64,000 nt of DNA from Amphimedon queenslandica (taxonomy: Eukaryota > Porifera > Demospongiae > Haplosclerida > Niphatidae). This document shows, in pieces, positions 50,327 to 63,918 of this stretch. The notes under the pieces were generated by a model. The model did not search any database, had not been told where the DNA came from, and saw only the letters and a program-made list of their open reading frames with translations. Each line of letters starts with the position of its first letter. Position 1 is the stretch's first letter. The stretch is taken from positions 1 through 64,000 of the forward strand of contig NW_003546392.1 in assembly GCF_000090795.2 (NCBI RefSeq), read 5' to 3'. The translations under genes were made by a program, and so were the position numbers.

Positions 50327-51304
50327 ATGGCGACAGATAAGAGGAAGAGTGATTGTTGCTATCCCTCGTGGCTCAAAGGTGGAGAGGTTGACAGTCGGGC
50401 CCTGAAGAGAGAGGCTGAGATATGCTTTAGGTTAATAAAATCAGAGGTTGTTTCTAAGCAGAAGGAAGGTTTAGGCAACCTTCACGACCTCATCACTCTC
50501 TCCTGGTCACTGGAGGACACTAGGCTAGCTCGGGATGCTGCTGACCTCATTTGTGATTTAACAAGAACTTCAAACACTTTAGAGCGTATGCTCTCTCTTG
50601 CTGTCTCTTCGGATGAGAAGGAAAGCAAAGAAGATGAAGACTTGAGATTAAAATCATTAACTGCCATAGAGCAGATAATGGTAGCTGAGAACCGCCAGTA
50701 CATTGCTAATCATCATCTCTTTCCTTCGCTAGTCAGTTTTGCTTCTCTCTCCACGTCTCTGGAGCGTATGCGTTGTGGAACGGGTATTTATGAGAACCTG
50801 TTTAAAGTATCTCCTCCTGTGTCTTTACAGCTAATAGAATCTGGTGGCCTTCAAACTGTGATGCTTTGTTGTAGAGAGAATGACAGTTCAGTCATTCAAC
50901 ATTGTGCTGCTGCACTAGCCAACTGTGCTCTTTATGGCTCTCCTAAAGTTCATCGTGAAATGTTATCAAAGTCAGCTGATCACTGGCTGTTCCCCCTAGC
51001 CTTTTCTCGGGACTCTGCTGTCAAGTATTACGCTCTCATTGCTATCTGTCTCCTGGCAGCTGATCAAGAACTCCTCCCTCTGGTGAAGAGGAGTGGTACT
51101 CTGGAGCTGGTCATTCCGTTCCTGAGGTTACAGGATCCTCTAGAGTTCCCTAAAACGTGTCCTAATCACGCTCATGGCCGTACAGCCAGTTGGTTAGAGA
51201 GGGTGACACCACTCCTGACATGTTCATCAGAAGAGGCCCAGTCGTTAGCTGCCTTTCACTTTGCCATGGAAGCTTGCATTAAGCAAAAGCAAAACAGACT
51301 AAAG
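50327..51304 (+). CDS. SARM1: SARM1-like ARM domain, first exon only
   Basis: SARM1 is an NAD-cleaving TIR protein held inactive by an N-terminal armadillo (ARM) domain that senses NAD/NMN. One exon from ATG 50327 (MATDKRKSDCCYP) runs 326 codons to donor AAAG|GTTAGT. It carries ARM repeats close to SARM1: QIMVAENRQ, LIESGGLQTVMLCCRE, QHCAAALANCALYGS, HWLFPLAFSRDS, SGTLELVIPFL, LERVTPLLTCSSEEAQS, AAFHFAMEACIK. The SAM and TIR domains that should follow (about 1 kb of coding sequence) are not visible before the ANKRD13 start at 52280, and the intervening gap is only 317 N. Either the gap is undersized or misassembled, or this is an ARM-only gene. A possible tiny terminal exon at 52191-52235 reads LEATPTLIKAFLTL*, with weak support. 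Confidence 0.78.
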
Positions 51305-51526
51305 GTTAGTTATTTAATATTTTATTTCTCTTTCTTCCTGTGTACACTGTTGTCCTTTTGATGTCTTGAGGTGCCAGATATTATCACCATTAAAATTATT
51401 ATTATCATTATTATTATTATCATTATTATTATTATCATTATTGATATTGATATTTTTGCTGTCACTGTACATGTCCATTCCTTCCCTGGGGATCATTAAT
51501 TACTTAATGCTCCACTCACTCCTTCC

Positions 51527-51757
51527 TAATGTACTGTAACAGTACAGTTACTGTATCATTATTCTCTATTGTCCTAATGTACTGTAACAGTACAGTTACT
51601 GTATCATTATTCTCTATTGTCCTAATGTACTGTAACAGTACAGTTACTGTATCATTATTCTTTATTGTCCTAATGTACTGTAACAGTACAGTTACTGTAT
51701 CATTATTCTTTATTGTCCTAATGTACTGTAACAGTACAGTTACTGTATCATTATTGG
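51527..51757. repeat. 48-bp tandem repeat running into the gap
   Basis: Five copies of a 48-bp unit, each with the near-palindrome GTAACAGTACAGTTAC, stop at the N run. Repeat collapse is the likely cause of the gap. Confidence 0.92.
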
Positions 51758-51760
51758 ACT

Positions 51761-52077
51761 NNNNNNNNNNNNNNNNNNNNNNNNNNNNNNNNNNNNNNNN
51801 NNNNNNNNNNNNNNNNNNNNNNNNNNNNNNNNNNNNNNNNNNNNNNNNNNNNNNNNNNNNNNNNNNNNNNNNNNNNNNNNNNNNNNNNNNNNNNNNNNNN
51901 NNNNNNNNNNNNNNNNNNNNNNNNNNNNNNNNNNNNNNNNNNNNNNNNNNNNNNNNNNNNNNNNNNNNNNNNNNNNNNNNNNNNNNNNNNNNNNNNNNNN
52001 NNNNNNNNNNNNNNNNNNNNNNNNNNNNNNNNNNNNNNNNNNNNNNNNNNNNNNNNNNNNNNNNNNNNNNNNNNNNN
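51761..52077. other. Assembly gap (317 N)
   Basis: A run of N between the SARM1-like first exon and ANKRD13. True size unknown. Confidence 0.95.
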
Positions 52078-52279
52078 CATTGATATCATTTATTATTATT
52101 ATTGTTATCATTTGTATATTTTTGTTATCATGACATATCATTTCTTCATTATAATGTACATTATTTTTCAAACCTTCATAGCTTGAAGCCACGCCTACTT
52201 TAATTAAAGCATTTTTAACCCTTTGAGTATTCGGTTTTTAGCTACTCTCTGCTCACCCTCACCCTGTCAGTGATTGTCA

Positions 52280-55200
52280 ATGTCCGTCTCCCCTTCTCCT
52301 CCGAGTGAGGATCAGATATCAAAGGAGTGGCCCCTCCACTGGTTAGTGTGGAATAACGAGCATAAAGGCCTTCACAGACTACTCGAGCAAAAACTGGTGA
52401 GGACAATCTTTAATGATACAGGTCATGTTCTTTTAGTATGACAAGGAGCAGGTTGATCCGAGGGGTCGTACTCCATTACATTTGTCAGTATCACTGAACC
52501 ACAGAGACTGTACGGAGGTCCTTCTCTATCACGGAGCTAATGCATTAGCCACTAACAGGCACCATTGGTCAGGTGAGCACAGCCCTAGCCCTCTGGGGGG
52601 ATAAACCCTGTCTATTGATAAACCCTGTCTATTGATAAACCATGTCTATTGATAAACCATGTCTATTGTTTGTAGTGTTGCATGAGGCAATATGTACTGG
52701 CAATTCAGAACTGGTGGGTATGGTCCTGGCACTGAGGGACAGACAAGAATCAAACGACAGAGCCAAAGTAATAGTTGGTATGTGTCAGTCAAATCATGTT
52801 ATAGCTTAAACTGAAGGTAATCCCTCACCTACTGGAGAAACTGGAGGCCTCAGCTGATTTTTATATCGAAATGAAGTGGGAATTCACCTCCTGGAGTGAG
52901 TCTGTTTGTTGTTGTTGTTTTATTTTGTTGTTGTTTAGTTCCGTTGTTGTCCAGAATGTGTCCCAGTGATACTTACAAGATATGGAAGAAAGGTATTCAT
53001 GTGCCATTGTCTTTAGTCTAGAGTGGTTCTAGGTACCAAGGTACGGGTTGATACCAGTTTGGTTGGTTTCCAAGGAATGAAGTGGTTGAGGGGAAACAGG
53101 TCCATCATATTTGAAGTCTCAGGTACCTCTCTCTCTCGTCCTAGTGTCACACGAGTTAAGCCACACCCCTTTAGCTAAAGGAGCTGTATTCTCTGAGATT
53201 GATCATGAGGAGCTGTCGATATGGGAACAACCTTTTGTGATGGATGAGTAAGTGGGTGTGGTTTGAGCTGATTAGATGCTATCGTTACACAGTCGCCAGT
53301 TGAATCCTGTTCAACAAATGCTGAGTCATGAGCTATCAGTATATCGGAGACTAAAGGCCCCAGTAGTATCAACAGTCTTTATGTCTCAGAATGTTTCCTT
53401 TGAAAGGTATTGTTGTTGTTGTTATGTTGTTGTTTTTTGTTGTTGTTGTTTTTATGTTTTTTGTTGTTGTTTTTAGACAGAAGTCTGGTATTTGGGGCTT
53501 TAGGAGTGATAGAACTGAAGTTGTTAATGGTTATAAAGCTAAGGTCAGTATACTCCAGTTTACTTTTCAGTATACTCCAGTATATTGTTAGGTTTTTTCG
53601 GCTAGTGGTTTGGATATTGTAACTAGAACAAGAGTTGATCATTTGCCGGAAGAAGAGAAAGAAAAACAAAAAAGTAATTTCAATGAGCAGATTTACTGTA
53701 CTAAGAATAAATGCAACCAGTTCTCTTCTGTACAATATTAAATGTTTATTTTATTAAATTAATGTTGATATTCTTGATAAGATGCTTCGGCCAGTCCATT
53801 GCAAGATTTCCTTGGCATGACACAAGAGGAGGAGGGAATAGAAGGGAGTTTACCGTCAGCTGGTGGGCTACTGTCAGGGGGTGGGGCTACTACTGAAGAA
53901 ACCACACCCACTTTGAGTCTAACGGAATACTTTACACCTCCAGGGGACCCAAAGAAATATGATGGTAATAATAATTAATAATAATTAATGATAATTAATA
54001 ATAATTAATAATAATTAATGATAAATCTTGTGCAGCCATAGGGTCGAAGGCTACAGTCTACAGCCGGTTGCAAGGTTTAAGAGCTAACGTGTGGCTCTCT
54101 GAAGAATATCCATTATCACTTCAGGACCAAATACTACCAATAATTGAACTGATGGTATGTGATGTCATATGATGTCATTATTAGTAATTAATTAATTAGT
54201 CGTTGAATAACGCTCACTTTGCAAAACTGAAGGACTTCATTACATTACAAATGCCAGCTGGCTATCCTGTGAAGTTTGGTAAGATTCATGTACATTTACA
54301 TGTATTTATTGTTATTCTGTAGAAATTCCGTTATTTCATGTGATGTCTGCTCGTGTTACATTTGGTAACATTAATGGTCACACCCAGCCAGTGCCTCATG
54401 TGTCACTAAAGACTGAAGAAGTGTTTGGAAGTGAATCAACTCAAGCAATAAGAACAACCTTTCATGAGGTACAGGAGGGGACCCGAGGGGACGCCCCTCT
54501 CACTATATGGTTTAGGGTACCTCCAGTGTCAAGAGACGTCACACTAGCTCTGAATCAGAACCAACTGATTGCACTAGTGTTGTAGCCACACCCACCACAC
54601 GAGAGACTAAGGAAGTTTGTATCATCAGTAAAGAGGCATTCACTAGACCAGCTGGATACAGAGTAAGAGGAGGAGGGGGAGGGGAGAGTGAGAGAGGACT
54701 AGAGGAACAAGAAGAAGAAATATTACAATTGGCAATAAAACAAAGTTTAATAGAACAAGGACTACCACCAGCTGATGAAACACAAGTAACTAATCCACTG
54801 TAGATTGTATACATGTACATGTACTCACTGTATGTAACAATATACAATTTTCAACGTTTTCTTAAAATGGCCGTAACTTGAAAAATTGAAGTCGGAATCA
54901 GCTCAAACTTTCTACACAGCATAAGGGCATCAATATGTGTCAGAAAATGGAATAAAAACTTGGGGTGATTTTTTGGCCATTTTTTGGAAAAAACCATGGA
55001 CTATAGTCTTGGGTATTTTTCAGATTTTTAACGTTTTCTTAAAATGGCCGTACCTTGAAAAATTGAAGTCGGAATCACCTCAAACTTTCTACACAGCATA
55101 AGGGCATCAATATGTATCAGAAAATGTAGTAAAAACTTGGGGTGATTTTTTGGCCATTTTTTGTAAAAAATCATGGACTATAGTCTTGAGTATTTTTCAG

Positions 55201-56944
55201 ATTTTTGACGTTTTCTTAAAATGGCCGTAACTTGAAAAATTGAAGTCGGAATCACCTGAAACTTGCTACACAGCATAAGGGCATCAATATGTATCAGAAA
55301 ATGTAATAAAAATTTGGGTTGATTTCGGAGCCATTTTTTGGAAAAAAAACCATGGACTATAGTCTTGGATATTTTTCAGATTTTTGACGTTTTCTTAAAA
55401 TGGCCGTAACTTGAAAAATTGAAGTCGGAATAAGCTCAAACTTTCTACACAGCATAAGGGCATCAATATGTATCAGAAAATGTAGTAAAAACTTGGGGTG
55501 ATTTTTTGGCCACTTTTTGTAAAAAAAACCGTAGACTATAAGTCTTGGGTATTTTTCAGATTTTTAACGTTTTCTTAAAATGGCCGTACCTTGAAAAATT
55601 GAAGTCGGAATCACCTCAAACTTTCTACACAGCATAAGGGCATCAATATGTATCAGAAAATGTAGTAAAAACTTGGGGTGATTTTTTGGCCACTTTTTGT
55701 AAAAAACCGTGGACTATAAGTCTTGGGTATTTTTCAGATTTTTAACGTTTTCTTAAAATGGCCGTAACTTGAAAAATTGAAGTCGGAATCAGCTCAAACT
55801 TTCTACACAGCATAAAGGCATCAATATGTATCAGAAAATGTAACAAAAACTTGTGGTGATTTTTTGGCCATTTTTTGTAAAAAACCATGGACTATAGTCT
55901 TGGGTATTTTTCAGATTTTTGACGTTTTCTTAAAATGGCCGTAACTTGAAAAATTGAAGTCGGAATCACCTGAAACTTGCTACACAGCATAAGGGCATCA
56001 ATATGTATCAGAAAATGTAATAAAAATTTGGGTTGATTTCGGAGCCATTTTTTGGAAAAAACCATGGACTATAGCCTTGGGTATTTTTCAGATTTTTACG
56101 TTTTTTAAAAATGGCCGTATCTTGAAAAATTGAAGTCGGAATTAGCTCCAACTTTCTACACTGCATAAGGACATCAATATGTATCAGAAAATGTAATAAA
56201 ACTTTGGGGTGATTTCGGAGCGATTTTTTGGAAAAAACCATGGGCTATAGCCTTGGGTATTTTTCAGAATTTTTGCATTTTCTTAAAATGGCCGTAACTT
56301 AAAAATTTGAAGTCGGAATCAGCTCAAACTTTCTACACAGCATAAGGGCATCAATATGTATCAGAAAATGTAATAAAAATTGGGGGTGATTTTGGAGCCA
56401 TTTTTTGGAAAAAACCATGGACTATAGCCTTGGGTATTTTTCAGATTTTTGACGTTTTCTTAAAATGGCCGTAACTTGAAAAATTGAAGTCTGAATCACC
56501 TCAAACTTTCTACACAGCATAAGGGCATCAATATGTATCAGAAAATGTAATAAAAATTTGTGGTCATGTTTGAGCCATTTTTTGAAAAAAAAAACATTTT
56601 GGTATCTGGCTAAATTTTCCAAAAACGAAGAGTAGATAATTCTCCATATTTTTATTACATTATTTTGCATTACTATAGACATTAACTCTTAGTGAAGCAC
56701 TAGTTGATGAATCTGTTTCTAATTTTGGGTCAGCACGGCACCATGAGGAACAGCAGAGGTATATGTGAAGCCACACCCACTGTAATTAAGTCACACCCAT
56801 TTTAGGTATACTCAATCAACTGACACTGATTTAGAACTGGCTCTGGCCTTGAGTCAAATACAAGCAAGCTCTGAGACCAGAATTAGGAACGAAGAAGATG
56901 AAGAATTAGAACGAGTTTTGAAATTATCACTGCATGATAAATAA
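52280..56944 (+). CDS. ANKRD13: Ankyrin-repeat/UIM protein, ANKRD13 A/B/D type
   Basis: ANKRD13 proteins bind Lys63-linked ubiquitin on endocytosed receptors. The start is ATG 52280 (MSVSPSPPSEDQ). First come ankyrin repeats (RGRTPLHLSVSLNHRDCTEVL, then SVLHEAICTGNSELV). The ANKRD13 core follows, with MCPSDTYKIWKKG|TKVRVDTSLVGFQG (about 52.95-53.1 kb), LDIVTRTRVDHLPEEEKEK and EIPLFHVMSARVTFGNING. The C-terminus has UIM-like helices EEEILQLAIKQSLIEQ (54713), DLELALALSQIQAS and EELERVLKLSLHDK*. A 47-bp intron (about 54473-54519) is needed to keep frame before the first UIM; without it the frame stops at 54583. The intron 54790-56677 is almost wholly satellite array 4. The tail faces the DRG1 tail across 168 bp. 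Confidence 0.88.
54850..56585. repeat. 177-bp satellite array 4 (last large ANKRD13 intron)
   Basis: About ten units of the 177-bp family in plus orientation. The right edge (56586-56665) switches to MITE-like end sequence (CTGGCTAAATTTTCCAAAAACG). Local variants (ACTATAAGTCTTGGG at about 55536 and 55713) are shared by adjacent units, which implies recent local copying. Confidence 0.93.
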
Positions 56945-56962
56945 TTTAGTAACAATAATAAC

Positions 56963-57012
<50 letters not shown>

Positions 57013-57112
57013 TAATCATAGTTTTGTTGTTTTTATTTTACAATAATGTCAAAATGTCTTTCTCATATTCTAAAAAGAAGGCACACATGTAGAGTACATT
57101 AATATCAATCAA

Positions 57113-59219
57113 TTACTTTTTAACAATCTGTACAACATCTTCATCATTTAAAACGTGTTCCTTCCCAACACTTTGAGGATTATGTTTGACAGATGACCCC
57201 CAGACTAATGCACTGCAAGGAAAAATACTTTAAAACAATACATGTTCACGATCATTATTACTATTTGAATTCTTTCATGATGCTTTTATGAATATTATTA
57301 CACAAATCTTCGACTGATGAATGTCCTTGATGCAATACGACTGGTGTAGCATAATCGGGTAACTGACCTTTGGGTTTAGTATAACTGTAGAAAGAATCTA
57401 TTATTAGTAACAGTCATCTATTATTAGTAACAGTAATCTATTATTAGTAACAGTCATCTATTATTAGTAACAATAATCTATTATTAGTAACAGTATTCTA
57501 TTATTAGTAACAGTATTCTATTATTAGTAACAGTAATCTATTATTAGTAACAGTCATCTATTATTAGTAACAGTCATCTATTATTAGTAACAGTCATCTA
57601 TTATTAGTAACAGTATTCTATTATTAGTAACAGTAATCTATTATTAGTAACAGTAATCTATTATTAGTAACAGTAATCTATTATTAGTAACAGTAATCTA
57701 TTATTAGTAACAGTCATCTATTATTAGTAACAGTATTCTATTATTAGTAACAATAATCTATTATTAGTAACAGTATTCTATTATTAGTAACAGTAATCTA
57801 TTATTAGTAACAGTAATCTATTATTAGTAACTAGTACCCTTACATTCTGACTAAGCTGAGATAGTTCCACATTTTTTCCAGTAGGTCATCGAAATTCCAC
57901 TTATGATGAGCTGAAATTGGAACAGCATGAGGTATACGATAAATAATATCCAACTCCTGATAAACAACAATAAAAAAACAACAACAAACAATTCTTATTA
58001 CTTCAATAGTGATTTGATCAATTTTATTCAACAGATAGATACAAGGAATGTATATCCTACAAAGCAAGAAGATACACACGCAATACGTCTCCTCACTGAG
58101 TGTGTATGGTCAAGTACCTGTTTCCTTCAACCACGTCTATTAGGTCATCAGCTGTAGCATCACATCTTAACGTCACATCAGCATTATGGACCCTGTACTC
58201 TGAGAGGATACTACGGACACTGTCAAGATCTAACTGCGACTGGGGGACCTTTTAATGCATTAATAAAGATTAATTAATTAATTAATTGATTAGTGACTCA
58301 CAGCACATGTCAAATTAATTCCTCCTTTATCTTTCTTCTTGTAATGAATATTAGGAGGTTTTTTATTTAACCTGTAAGCAACAATAAACAACAATAAACA
58401 ACAATAAACAACAATAAACAAACAACAATAAACAAACAATAAACAAACAATATTAATACATTACCTGATTCCAAAACCTTCCAGTTCTTTTTCTAGTATT
58501 TTCTTGTGTTCGAGTGGTTTCAAAACATCCAGGACTATGAATATTAGACTGCAGGTTCTAGCAACTGCTATCACCTGTCGGCCCCGCCCCTTTCCATCCT
58601 TAGCACCTTCGATAATACCAGGAAGATCCAGCAACTATCAATCAATAACAATAAATAAATAAATAAATAAATAAATGAATACTTGTATTTTAGCTCCTTT
58701 ATATCTGATGACACCCGGTACTGTAGTTAGTGTGGTGAACTCATAAGCAGCAACTTCAGAATAGACTCCAGCAAGATTAGTCAGTAGAGTTGACTTACCG
58801 ACTGATGGAAAACCTATCAATATTTATTAATATTATAAAAATTGTAACCCACCAAGAATTACAAAAATTTTAGGTTAAACCTTATGGCAAAACTCATCGC
58901 CTGGTCAAAACAATAGACCACATCTCTTTAATTAATAAACTGACCTACAAATCCAACTCTAGCATCTCCAGTTTTAGCTACATCAAATCCTTCCCCACTA
59001 GCTCCGCCCCCTCCTTTAGGCTGAATCAATTCCCTTCTCAGTTTAGCTAATCTTGCCTTCAATATTCCGAGATGATTGGCTGTGGCTTTATTCCTCTGAG
59101 TACGGGCCATCTACCACCACCAGTAGCAGTAGCAGTAGCAGTAGTATTGTACAGGGTAAGTGGATGGTGTGACTTACCTCGGCCTCTATCTCTGCTATCT
59201 TCTCTAATATTGTTGGCAT
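57113..59219 (-). CDS. DRG1: Developmentally regulated GTP-binding protein 1
   Basis: OBG-class GTPase that associates with translating ribosomes together with DFRP1/ZC3H15. ATG 59219 gives [14 protein letters not shown], then [15 protein letters not shown]. The G1 loop GFPSVGKST sits in the exon at about 58690-58815. Switch region [21 protein letters not shown] is followed by DLPGIIEGA and [14 protein letters not shown] (about 58.56-58.63 kb). G4 is NKID in [13 protein letters not shown] (58.0 kb), then [16 protein letters not shown]. The C-terminal TGS-type domain ends [10 protein letters not shown] (stop 57113-57115). Wording matches DRG1 rather than DRG2, and all G motifs look intact. A 20-bp minisatellite lies in one intron. 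DRG1 is divergent with MND1, 74 bp between starts. Confidence 0.93.
57396..57835. repeat. 20-bp minisatellite, about 22 copies
   Basis: Unit CTATTATTAGTAACAGTAAT, with one variable position (AAT/CAT/ATT) that changes irregularly between copies. It fills a DRG1 intron. Confidence 0.95.
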
Positions 59220-59293
59220 CTTCTTTGACTAGACTTTCAGATATCATTAATAGTGGGCGTGGCTTAATATATTGTGCGTGGGTGTTGGCAGAT
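59220..59293. promoter_or_regulatory. DRG1/MND1 divergent promoter (74 bp)
   Basis: Only 74 bp lie between the two start codons, including GTGGGCGTGGC and GTGCGTGGGTG (GC/CACCC-like boxes). Both 5' UTRs must be very short or overlap. Confidence 0.65.
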
Positions 59294-60274
59294 ATGGTGA
59301 GAGTCTGCCTTGTAATAATAATAAGTTATTTTTATTTTTTGTTTCGTTAGTCAAAAAGAAAGGGACTTAGTTTGGAGGAAAAGAGACAGAGATTACTGCA
59401 GATCTTTTATGAAAAAGTTAAGGGCATTTTAAAGTACTAATTATAATTAAAATGAAATACTTCATTTTAGAAAGAATTTTTTCAATTAAAAGAGCTAGAA
59501 AAGATTGCCCCAAAAGAGAAAGGAATAAGTAAATACTGTAATATAATTATTTATTAATCAACAGCTGCTCTATAGCCCTCCAGTCAGTAAAAGATGTCTT
59601 ACAGTCACTAGTTGATGATGGACTGGTCGACTCGGAAAGGATTGGAACTTCTAACTATTTCTGGTCCTTTCCCAGCAAAGCATCAAATATTGTATGAAGC
59701 AGCGACTTCGTTTACCCTCAACTTTTGTTTTTGATTAGAGAAAGAGAAAGAGAGATGAGTTAAAGGAAAAATTGGAATCATTAAAAAGAAGAAAAGTTAA
59801 TTTAGAGCAATTGTTGAAAGATACTTTGAAAGGAAGAGAAGAAACAGTTAGTGTCAACCATGTCATTACTGGTATCCATTATTAACGTGCATAGGCAGAG
59901 CGGACTGCTGTATTGGAGTCTCTAGAGGAGAAGAATGCTTTGAAAGTAGATCTTAAAATGGAGTTGGATAAGTATAAACACTGTGATCCAGAGGCCATCG
60001 GAAACTTGCAAAAGGAAACAGTCACAGCAACCGAAGCTACTAACAGATGGACAGGTAGCAAATTTGAAAATGATTTGAATCAGTTCAAACTTTCTATACA
60101 ACATAAGTACATGTATATGTATCAGAAAATGTAACAAAATTAAGGAATTCTCTCTCTTTCAATTTCTTAGAAAACGTGTTCACAATCAAGAGTTGGTGCA
60201 AGAATAAGTTTGGAACGGAAGAGAGTACCTTAAATAGTCTATTTAACATACCTGAGGAGTTAGATTATATTTAA
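59294..60274 (+). CDS. MND1: Meiotic nuclear division protein 1
   Basis: MND1 pairs with HOP2/PSMC3IP to help DMC1/RAD51 strand exchange in meiosis. The coding part of exon 1 appears to be just the ATG (59294-59296), followed by donor GTGAGA. Exon 2 at 59351 continues [19 protein letters not shown]. Then come [17 protein letters not shown], the winged-helix end [33 protein letters not shown], a charged coiled coil ([16 protein letters not shown]), [21 protein letters not shown], and the C-terminal [18 protein letters not shown] to LDYI*. Length and motif order match the full family. The intron 60055-60170 is made of a MITE-like fragment. The tail faces S6K across 235 bp. Confidence 0.92.
60055..60170 (+). 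repeat. MND1 intron formed from a MITE-like fragment
   Basis: The 116-bp intron (GT at 60055, AG at 60169-60170) contains the family core, TCAAACTTTCTATACAACATAAG followed by ATGTATCAGAAAATGTAA, over most of its length. The element supplies nearly the whole intron body and sits just upstream of the pyrimidine tract. Confidence 0.75.
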
Positions 60275-60509
60275 GAAATAAATAATAACAACATGTATTA
60301 TATATATGATAAGACTATTATTGTTATAATTAATAATAATTAATCATTGCAATAAAAATGGTCTAAATTAAAATAATATAAATAAATAATTAAGTCGTGT
60401 TGTCATAGAAACACAACAATAAATAAATAGAATTTGATTTGACATTAATAAATAATAAGTTATCACATTGTGAATATTAATCATTAATTAAAAGGGGAGG
60501 AGTTATTCG

Positions 60510-63041
<2,532 letters not shown>

Positions 63042-63241
63042 TATCAGTAGAATTATGGCACGGATTGATCCTGCCCTCTCTTGAAAAGGAAACAGTCCAA
63101 ACAACACGTGAAAGACAAATGGTGCAGGGATTATATAATGACTGCTGGGAAGAGAGGCCGGGGGCTGGGGCCGGGGAGGAGGAGGAGGAGGATCATATCA
63201 TCATCGCATCATCAGTGGATGAATCATGTGTCGTTCAGTGT

Positions 63242-63253
63242 CGCGCATGCGCA
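63242..63253. promoter_or_regulatory. Palindromic NRF1-type site
   Basis: CGCGCATGCGCA matches the YGCGCANGCGCR consensus. It lies in the 280-bp divergent promoter of S6K and UBE2L3, 69 bp before the UBE2L3 ATG. GC-rich DNA is rare in this window, so the match stands out. Confidence 0.65.
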
Positions 63254-63321
63254 GGAGAAGAGCTGAGACTGACTCCATTACCCTCTCTCTCACTCTGCTC
63301 TTGTTCATTAGTCCTCTCATT

Positions 63322-63918
63322 ATGGCTGCCACTAAAAGACTTGCTAAAGTTAGTACAATATGTGTGTGTGTATTCTTTTACGACTGAAGTAGGAATTAGA
63401 TGAGATAAGGAAGTCTGGACAAAAGGTCTTTAGAGAAGTCCAAGTGAATGAGACTAACATATTGAAATGGAGTGGTCTTATAGTACCAGTAAGTGTTCCA
63501 TTACCTCCTGTCATTGGTGAATTGCCTCTAGGATAACCCACCTTATAATAAAGGTGCTTTTAGAATTAACATTGAATTCATGGCAGAATACCCTTTCAAA
63601 CCGCCAAAGATAGTCTTTCTTACTAAAATATATCATCCAAATATCGACGAGAAGGGACAAGTATGTCTTCCCATTATAAGCCCCGAGAACTGGAAACCAG
63701 CTACAAAAACTGATCAAGGTATTCGCTCATTTATATTTTATTTATGTCATGTCTTTATTTTAGTGATCCAGGCTCTTGTTGCATTAGTACATGATCCGGA
63801 ACCAGAGCATCCACTGAGAGGAGAAATAGCTGAAGAATACACAAGAGATAAAAAGTTATTTTTGAAAAAAGCTGAAGACTTCACTTTAAAGTTTGCTGAG
63901 AAGAGGCCAGCAGACTGA
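63322..63918 (+). CDS. UBE2L3: Ubiquitin-conjugating enzyme E2 L3 (UbcH7)
   Basis: E2 that transfers ubiquitin to HECT and RBR ligases. ATG 63322 gives MAATKRLAK, then (after a 47-bp intron) [13 protein letters not shown]. The UBC fold contains [41 protein letters not shown] with the active-site Cys in VCLP, and [11 protein letters not shown]. The last exon starts [19 protein letters not shown] and ends EKRPAD* (stop 63916-63918). All residues expected of a working E2 appear present and the length (about 153 codons) equals the human protein. As the E2 class used by HECT enzymes it could serve HECTD4, but no link is shown by the sequence. Confidence 0.95.

Noticed and set aside
51529-52083. 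Repeat protein (MYCNSTVTVSLF..) running through the gap
   Set aside because: It comes from the 48-bp tandem repeat (a multiple of three) plus N positions read as open.
52191-52235. A terminal SARM1 exon reading LEATPTLIKAFLTL
   Set aside because: It has an acceptor-like CATAG, but there is no similarity to SARM1 and it contains the CCACGCC phrase common in spacers. It is kept only as a note under the SARM1 entry.
54583-54585. Premature stop in ANKRD13 before the UIMs
   Set aside because: A short GT-AG intron (about 54473-54519) restores the frame that encodes the UIM motifs, so the stop belongs to an unspliced reading.
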